Shown here: positions 6,980 to 10,991 of the stretch, piece after piece
Numbering within the stretch: position 1 is the stretch's first letter
Layout of the letters: each line of letters opens with the position of its first letter
NCBI GenBank assembly: GCA_959605475.1
Contig: CAUHFS010000059.1
Location: 1 to 10,991, forward strand
DNA: 10,991 nt
From: an uncultured Collinsella sp.
Lineage (GTDB): Bacteria > Actinomycetota > Coriobacteriia > Coriobacteriales > Coriobacteriaceae
Direction: 5' to 3'
Made by a program: the position numbers and the translations under genes
Notes under the pieces: generated by a model
The model's input: only the letters and a program-made list of their open reading frames with translations
Told to the model about the DNA's origin: nothing
Databases searched by the model: none

Positions 6980-7770
6980 TAGAAGACCACCACCTTGGAA
7001 GCATCGAACACGGGGCCGCACATGCAGGCACCCTTCATACCGTCGACCGTCTCGACATTGCAGGTGTTGCAGGCGCCAAAGCCACAGCTCATCATGCGCT
7101 CGAGCGACACCTCGCAGTACGCACCGGCCTCGGCGGCAGCGGCGGCGACTTTCTTCATCATGACAGCGGGGCCGCAGCTGGCCACATAGTCGTAGCCGCC
7201 CTCGCTAAGCAGCTCGGAGGCCGGATCGGTGCAAAAACCATGCGTGCCAAGCGAACCGTCGTCGGTGCATACGTTGACCGTGGCGCCCAGCGCGCGGAAC
7301 TCATCGATGCCCACGGCCTTGGACGCGGTGCCAAAGCCCAGGCAAACGTCGACATCCACGCCCTGCTCGACAAGCTTGCCGGCGAGGCAGAGCACGGGCG
7401 GAACGCCGATGCCGCCCGCCACGAGCAGCGCCTTCCTGGTGCCCTCGGGAACAAGCCAGCCGCGGCCGCCAGGGCCCAACAGGTTGGACTTGGAGCCGGG
7501 GGCCATCTGCGACAGACGACGCGTGTCGTCGCCCACGACGGCGTACCACAGCTCGACGGTACCGGCCTGGGCGTCGGCACGATAGAAGCTCAGGGGCACG
7601 CGAAGCAGCGAGGACGCATCGCCGGGCACGGCGATGTTCACAAACTGACCGGGCTTGAGCGCACTTGCAAGCTTGGGGGCCGAGATGACGAGCGAGAAGA
7701 TGCCGTCGGCGATCTCCTGGTTCGAGACGACCTCGAAGTCGTGCATGCGTGCAGTGGAAGGTGTGGGCAT
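6979..7770 (-). CDS. pyrK: Dihydroorotate dehydrogenase electron-transfer subunit (FAD, 2Fe-2S)
   Basis: PyrK carries FAD and a 2Fe-2S cluster and relays electrons from PyrD to NAD+. The 263-residue product has an FAD domain with RVPLSFY (57-63), and a nucleotide-binding domain with LLGPGGRGW (97-105) and LVAGGIGVPPVL (116-127). The C-terminal cluster-binding segment is CGFGACNTC (229-237), then C249 before the family's GPVF (252-255). Predicted cluster ligands are Cys229, Cys234, Cys237 and Cys249. Cys251 is an extra cysteine where relatives often have an acidic residue. I start it at the ATG at 7770 because GGAG lies five bases upstream; a longer TTG reading from 7806 lacks a ribosome site. 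It is separated from pyrC by 92 bases but overlaps pyrD, so pyrK-pyrD-pyrF may be a partly separate unit. Confidence 0.95.
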   Translation of the reverse strand: MPTPSTARMHDFEVVSNQEIADGIFSLVISAPKLASALKPGQFVNIAVPGDASSLLRVPLSFYRADAQAGTVELWYAVVGDDTRRLSQMAPGSKSNLLGPGGRGWLVPEGTRKALLVAGGIGVPPVLCLAGKLVEQGVDVDVCLGFGTASKAVGIDEFRALGATVNVCTDDGSLGTHGFCTDPASELLSEGGYDYVASCGPAVMMKKVAAAAAEAGAYCEVSLERMMSCGFGACNTCNVETVDGMKGACMCGPVFDASKVVVF

Positions 7771-7862
7771 AGACGCTCCAATCCCCCATGCGGTTGCATG
7801 GACCAAACGAACAGAAAGCGCGGCACCGCAAGGGCACCGCGCACAAAAGCGATAAGGCTATG
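7771..7862 (-). promoter_or_regulatory. pyrC-pyrK gap with two hairpins
   Basis: This 92-base spacer is the only real gap in the pyr gene cluster. A GC-rich hairpin at 7818-7842 has a 10-bp stem including two G-U pairs and a CUUGC loop, followed on the minus strand by TTTCTGTTCGTTT. It resembles a weak intrinsic terminator. A second hairpin, CCATGC/GCATGG with a 4-base loop (7786-7801), ends just before the pyrK ribosome site. I see no convincing promoter here. Confidence 0.55.
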
Positions 7863-9152
7863 CTAGCAGATGCAGCCGTCGGCGAGCGTCTGCTTGCCGC
7901 CGACAAACACATCGGTGGCACGACCGGTGAGCGTGCGGCCGGCAAAACCGGAGTTCTCGGCGCGCGACTCGTAACCGTCCTCGCCGACCGTCCAAGTGGC
8001 GGACGTATCAAACACGGTCAGGTCGGCAACGGAGCCCGCCTTGACCTGAACCTGGTCGAGGCCCAGGATCTCACGAGGCTTGATGGCCATGAGCTCGACC
8101 ATGCGGCCCATGCTCATCTTGCCCGTATTGACCAGCTCGGTAAGCACGAGCGACAGCGAAGTCTCGAGGCCGATCATGCCAAAGGGCGCAAGCTCGAACT
8201 CGCGGGCCTTCTCCCACGGGGTGTGGGGAGCGTGATCGGTGACGATAGCGTCGACGGTGCCGTCGATGACGCCCTGGCGGATGGCCTCGGCATCTTCCTC
8301 GGTACGCAGCGGCGGATTGACCTTGAGCGAGGTGTTGTAGGTCTCGTCCAGGTCGTTCTCGGTCAGGAACATGTGGTGCGGGGTGGCCTCGCAGGTAACC
8401 TGAACGCCAGCGGCCTTACCGGCACGCACGATCTCCAGGCCGTGGGCAGTGGAGATGTGCTGGATGTGCAGCTTGGCACCGGTCAGCTTGGCGATCTCGA
8501 TGTCGCGAGCGATCTGGAGCTCTTCGCCGGCAGCCGGCCAACCCTCGAGGGCCAGACGGGTCGAGACCTTGCCCTCGTTGATCTGGCCGTGGCCGACCAG
8601 GTCCTCGTCCTGGCAGTGGCTCATGAAGACCTTGCCGAACATCTTGCCGTAGTCCATGCAGCGACGGAGCATGCCCGCGCCCTGCACGCCGCGACCGTCG
8701 TCGGTGAAGGCGACGGCGCCGTGGGCGACCATATCGCCCATCTCGGACATGGCCTCGCCCTTAAGACCGCGGGTCATGGCGCCCGACGGATAGACGCGGC
8801 AGTGGCCGACCTCGGCAGCGCGGGACTTGACGAACTCCACGACGGTGCCGTTATCGGTGACGGGGGCGGTGTTGGGCATGGCGCACACGCCGGTAAAGCC
8901 GCCCTTGGCAGCTGCGCGGGTGCCGCTCTCGATGTCCTCTTTGACCTCGTAGCCGGGCTCGCGAAGGTGAACGTGCATATCCACCAGGCCGGGGACGAGG
9001 TACTTGCCGGAAAGGTCGCGGACCTCGGCTCCCTCGACGGCGAGATTCTCGCCGACCTCGGCGATCTTGTCGCCGTCAATCAGGACGTCAACGACACCGT
9101 CAATCTCGACGGACGGGTCGACGACGTGGGCATTCTTAAGAAGCAAGGCCAT
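7863..9152 (-). CDS. pyrC: Dihydroorotase, class I
   Basis: PyrC cyclises N-carbamoyl-aspartate to dihydroorotate at a zinc centre. The 429-residue length fits class I enzymes of Gram-positives. Metal and catalytic residues are visible: HVHLREPG (60-67) with His60, His62 and Arg64; AFTDDG (148-153) with Asp151, the class I bridging position; His179 in MSHCQDED; His232 in HIQHIST; and VTDHAPH (304-310) with Asp306. AMPNTAPVTD (91-100) is the substrate loop. The start is the ATG at 9152, with GGAGG eight bases upstream. An upstream extension of the open frame is only the shadow of pyrB. The gene overlaps the end of pyrB by 17 bases, so the pyrC ribosome site lies inside pyrB. The protein ends GCIC; no function is known for this tail. 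Confidence 0.96.
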   Translation of the reverse strand: MALLLKNAHVVDPSVEIDGVVDVLIDGDKIAEVGENLAVEGAEVRDLSGKYLVPGLVDMHVHLREPGYEVKEDIESGTRAAAKGGFTGVCAMPNTAPVTDNGTVVEFVKSRAAEVGHCRVYPSGAMTRGLKGEAMSEMGDMVAHGAVAFTDDGRGVQGAGMLRRCMDYGKMFGKVFMSHCQDEDLVGHGQINEGKVSTRLALEGWPAAGEELQIARDIEIAKLTGAKLHIQHISTAHGLEIVRAGKAAGVQVTCEATPHHMFLTENDLDETYNTSLKVNPPLRTEEDAEAIRQGVIDGTVDAIVTDHAPHTPWEKAREFELAPFGMIGLETSLSLVLTELVNTGKMSMGRMVELMAIKPREILGLDQVQVKAGSVADLTVFDTSATWTVGEDGYESRAENSGFAGRTLTGRATDVFVGGKQTLADGCIC

Positions 9153-10080
9153 TATCGGCACCTCCAAGCAGCAGATACAGGATAGCCATACGCACGCAGA
9201 TACCGGCGTAGACCTGCTCCAGGATGACGGAGCGTTGCGGGTGGTCGGCCATATAGGAGTCGAACTCGACGCCGCGGTTGATGGGGCCCGGGTGGCAGAT
9301 GATCGCATCGGGCTTCATGAGCTTCTCGCGGTCCTTGGTCAGGCCGAAGAGCTTGTGGTACTCACGAATGGTCGGGAACGGGGCACCCTCGAGGCGCTCC
9401 TGCTGCACGCGCAGCATGTAGACGACGTCCAGCTCGGGCAGGACGGAATCGAGATCGCTCGTCACGTGGTCGCAGCCCAGGACCTCGGGCGCCGGCGGCA
9501 GCAGCGTGCCGGGGGCGACGGCGTAAGTCTCGCAGCCCATGATCTTAAGAGCGGGGATCAGCGAGCCGCAGACGCGGGAGTGCGCGATATCGCCGACGAC
9601 GGCGACCTTCAGACCGTGGAAGTCACCCTTGTGCTCCCAGATGGTATACAGGTCGAGCAGGGCCTGCGTGGGGTGGTTGTGCTTGCCGTCGCCGGCGCAG
9701 ATGACGCTCGCGGGCGAGTTCTGCGTGACGATGTAGGGAGCACCGGCGTGCTTATCGCGAACGACGATGCAATCAATCTTGTAGGCGTTGAGGGTCTCGA
9801 CGGTGTCGACGAGGCTCTCGCCCTTGACCGTGGAGGTCGAGGAGCCGCCAAAGTTGAGGCTGTCGGCCGAAAGGCGCTTCTCGGCGAGCTCGAAGGAGCT
9901 GCGGGTGCGCGTCGAGGGCTCGTTGAACATGTTGACGATGGTCTTGCCCTTGAGCGTGGGGACCTTCTTGATCGCACGCTCGTTGACCTCAGAGAACGCC
10001 TTGGCGGTCTCGAGGATGAGCTTGATGTCCTCTTCGGAGTACTCGGTAATGTCGATCAGGTGCTTATGGTTGAACGCCAC
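9136..10080 (-). CDS. pyrB: Aspartate carbamoyltransferase catalytic subunit
   Basis: PyrB joins carbamoyl phosphate and aspartate to give N-carbamoyl-aspartate, the committed pyrimidine step. The 314-residue product shows the carbamoyl-phosphate motif STRTR (56-60) within FNEPSTRTRSSFE, the mobile loop lysine in TVKGES (84-89), HPTQALLD (136-143), GDIAHSRV (163-170), LRVQQER (223-229) and HPGPINRGVE (263-272). No regulatory pyrI gene is adjacent, so it is probably an unregulated trimer as in Bacillus. I place the start at the GTG at 10080. The GGGAGG that overlaps the end of pyrR is 11 bases upstream, somewhat far. The other in-frame GTG at 10092 is part of that same ribosome site and cannot be used with it. 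Four bases separate it from pyrR. Confidence 0.95.
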   Translation of the reverse strand: MAFNHKHLIDITEYSEEDIKLILETAKAFSEVNERAIKKVPTLKGKTIVNMFNEPSTRTRSSFELAEKRLSADSLNFGGSSTSTVKGESLVDTVETLNAYKIDCIVVRDKHAGAPYIVTQNSPASVICAGDGKHNHPTQALLDLYTIWEHKGDFHGLKVAVVGDIAHSRVCGSLIPALKIMGCETYAVAPGTLLPPAPEVLGCDHVTSDLDSVLPELDVVYMLRVQQERLEGAPFPTIREYHKLFGLTKDREKLMKPDAIICHPGPINRGVEFDSYMADHPQRSVILEQVYAGICVRMAILYLLLGGADNGLAS

Positions 10081-10084
10081 GGTA

Positions 10085-10669
10085 CTACTCACCTCCCAGC
10101 GGCGCGGAGCCCACGTGGGAACCCGGCGCGACGTCGTTAATCTCGACGGCGGTGTGGCCGTCGACTTCCTTCATATATAGGTGCACGTTCTCCTCATGCG
10201 ACGAGGGAACGTTCTTGCCGACAAAGTCCGGCGAGATGGGGAGCTCACGGTGACCGCGGTCAACGAGAACTGCCAGCTCGATGCGGCTCGGACGGCCCAG
10301 GTCCATGACGGCATCCAGAGCGGCGCGGATAGTACGGCCCGTATACAGGATGTCGTCCACCAGCACGACGCGCTTGCCGTCGACGCTGAAGGGAATGTTG
10401 GTAGCGTGGATCGCGGGAGCGAAATTGGTCGCATAGTCATCGCGGTAGAAGCTGATGTCCAGGCTGCCGAGCGGAACGTCGACGCCCTCGATCTCCTTGA
10501 TCTCCTCGGCGAGCTTCTTTGCCAGAAGGTCGCCGCGCGTGACGATGCCGACCAGAGCGAGGTCTTCACAGCCCTCGTTGCGCTCGAGAATCTCGTGCGC
10601 GATGCGGGTCATCGCTCGATTGACGGCGGTCTCGTCCATGATGACCGCCTTGGGGGAAGTCGTGCCCAT
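10085..10669 (-). CDS. pyrR: PyrR bifunctional pyrimidine operon attenuator / uracil phosphoribosyltransferase
   Basis: PyrR senses UMP/UTP and binds a hairpin in pyr leader RNA to favour termination; it also has uracil phosphoribosyltransferase activity. The 194-residue protein, slightly longer than the roughly 180 of Bacillus, has the type I phosphoribosyltransferase fold. Visible motifs are GIVTRGDLLAKKL (41-53), LDISFYRDDY (70-79), the PRPP loop VLVDDILYTGRTIRAALDAV (102-121), and LVDRGHRELPISPDFVGKN (135-153). The ATG at 10669 follows AAGGAG by four bases. It is the first gene of the cluster and is preceded by a leader with an attenuator-like structure, fitting autoregulation. In some actinobacteria PyrR is thought to act on translation, so the exact mode is not fixed by the sequence. 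Confidence 0.96.
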   Translation of the reverse strand: MGTTSPKAVIMDETAVNRAMTRIAHEILERNEGCEDLALVGIVTRGDLLAKKLAEEIKEIEGVDVPLGSLDISFYRDDYATNFAPAIHATNIPFSVDGKRVVLVDDILYTGRTIRAALDAVMDLGRPSRIELAVLVDRGHRELPISPDFVGKNVPSSHEENVHLYMKEVDGHTAVEINDVAPGSHVGSAPLGGE

Positions 10670-10690
10670 CGATCTCCTTCCTCACATGTC

Positions 10691-10710
10691 TTGACTGCTG
10701 ACACAGTCAA
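10691..10710 (-). repeat. Perfect hairpin between attenuator and pyrR ribosome site
   Basis: TTGACTG and CAGTCAA form a perfect 7-bp stem over a 6-base loop. The stem shares two bases with the U run of the terminator upstream and ends about 14 bases before the pyrR ribosome site. It could be the second part of the attenuator or stabilise the read-through mRNA. Confidence 0.6.
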
Positions 10711-10746
10711 AAAAATAGATGCCCGACCGCTTAAAGCGGACCAGAC
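10709..10746 (-). terminator. pyr leader intrinsic terminator (attenuator)
   Basis: On the minus strand GTCTGG (10746-10741) and CCGC (10739-10736) pair with GCGG and TCGGGC (10730-10721), with one bulged base and a 5-base loop. The 10-bp stem includes several G-U pairs. It is followed by ATCTA and seven Ts (to 10709). It lies about 40 bases before the pyrR ATG, where a Gram-positive pyr attenuator is expected. Confidence 0.75.
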
Positions 10747-10805
10747 ACCCACAGGAAGGGCTGCTCTTTGGCAGCTATGTAATTCCATGTGGGTATCTCG
10801 TACCC
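10747..10805 (-). promoter_or_regulatory. PyrR-binding-type hairpin with an overlapping alternative hairpin
   Basis: ACCCACA (10794-10788 on the minus strand) pairs with TGTGGGT (10753-10747). After one bulged base, GGAA pairs with TTCC. At the tip GCTGC/GCAGC (10775-10771 with 10764-10760) closes the hexaloop CAAAGA. The Bacillus PyrR site has a hexaloop CAGAGA on a similar two-part stem, so this fits a PyrR anti-antiterminator. The 5' arm is shared with another hairpin, GGGTA-CGAGA-TACCC (10805-10791), which cannot form at the same time. The PyrR assignment is an inference from loop similarity and position. Confidence 0.6.
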
Positions 10806-10900
10806 CTTTAATGGTCAAGGGATAGTGTAGCCAACCTCGGGCTCAAATGCGAGCATAAATACTAGTCAATCCGTAAACGGAGCCAATAGCTCCATAAACC

Positions 10901-10929
10901 TATATATATTTGTGGGACGCGCTTGAAAA
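10901..10929 (-). promoter_or_regulatory. Candidate promoter of the pyr cluster
   Basis: On the minus strand TTTTCA (10929-10924) is followed after 17 bases by TATATA (10906-10901). This would give a leader of about 225 bases before pyrR. An alternative -10 (TACACT, 10829-10824) gives a shorter leader but has no -35. Both keep the attenuator in the transcript. Confidence 0.35.
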
Positions 10930-10951
10930 CCTTGTTGCGAGCTGGCATAAT
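10923..10951 (+). promoter_or_regulatory. Candidate divergent promoter reading off the right edge
   Basis: TTGAAA (10923-10928), 17 bases, then CATAAT (10946-10951) is a good sigma-70-type match on the plus strand. The start would fall near 10958, and no gene is visible before the window ends. Its -35 overlaps the -35 of the pyr promoter candidate on the other strand. Confidence 0.45.
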
Positions 10952-10991
10952 CCCCTCTGCTGCACGCAAATCGGATCTACGTCCAGGGCCG

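Larger units (their letters stand above)
10806..10991. other. Gene-free right edge
   Basis: Together with the leader this makes 322 bases without a gene. Besides the two promoter candidates it holds two small hairpins, CCGT-AA-ACGG (10871-10880) and GGAGC-CAATA-GCTCC (10879-10893), and an alternating TA tract at 10901-10909. No open frame with a ribosome site is visible. Confidence 0.5.

Noticed and set aside
1769..7880. Shared CIC tail in ComEA (CICV) and PyrC (GCIC), both encoded TGC ATC TGC
   Set aside because: The proteins are unrelated, the match is three residues long, and nothing around it is shared. I treat it as coincidence.
7788..9185. Long plus-strand open frame (465 codons) opposite pyrC
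   Set aside because: It is the antisense shadow of the strongly supported pyrC and pyrK, with no family resemblance and no ribosome site. The same holds for the plus-strand frames at 3056-4312, 5436-6059, 6128-6982 and 9004-10140.
10609..10818. Possible leader peptide running through the pyr attenuator into pyrR
   Set aside because: It begins at a TTG, has no properly spaced ribosome site for that start or for the inner ATG at 10788, and overlaps pyrR in another frame. Its codons show no pyrimidine-sensing logic I can see.
1..10991. Defence system, mobile element or CRISPR array
   Set aside because: Every strand and gap was read; all genes are recognisable housekeeping or competence genes, with no spaced direct repeats, transposase motifs or unlike base composition. 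No exotic system is supported.

Overview
The window reads as ordinary chromosomal housekeeping DNA from a high-GC, anaerobic Gram-positive actinobacterium. A Collinsella-like member of the Coriobacteriia is my best guess. The evidence is an actinobacterial-type integration host factor (mIHF) next to gmk and rpoZ, a PyrR-controlled pyrimidine operon as in Gram-positives, an NAD-linked PyrK/PyrD pair typical of anaerobes, and frequent GTG starts with GGAGG ribosome sites. The taxon is an inference from gene content, not a computed match. All twelve genes lie on the minus strand, so transcription runs from the right edge to the left.

Right part (about 10991 down to 5346): an untranslated leader with a PyrR-type attenuator, then pyrR-pyrB-pyrC, a 92-base gap with a strong hairpin, then pyrK-pyrD-pyrF. 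Apart from that gap the genes are 4 bases apart or overlap. They encode the pathway from carbamoyl phosphate and aspartate to UMP, except that carAB (carbamoyl phosphate synthetase) and pyrE (orotate phosphoribosyltransferase) are not here. The carAB genes are absent exactly where the gap lies, if the Bacillus order is taken as reference.

Middle part (5345 to 2696): a 239-base intergenic region holds a long stem-loop and an inverted repeat that overlaps the presumed mihF promoter. Then comes a tight cluster mihF-gmk-rpoZ-thiI (nucleoid/integration host factor, guanylate kinase, RNA polymerase omega, tRNA 4-thiouridine synthase), closed by a perfect 13-bp terminator.

Left part (2695 to 1): comEA and comEC overlap by four bases (ATGA). 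They encode the DNA receptor and the inner-membrane DNA channel of natural transformation. comEC runs off the left edge with 590 codons visible and no frameshift.

I found no tRNA, rRNA, insertion sequence, CRISPR array or clearly foreign segment, and no convincing new multi-gene system. The items most worth checking are RNA and regulatory structures: the pyr leader with overlapping alternative hairpins, the unexplained structured element between pyrF and mihF, the inverted repeat over the mihF promoter, and a pair of back-to-back promoter candidates at the right edge.
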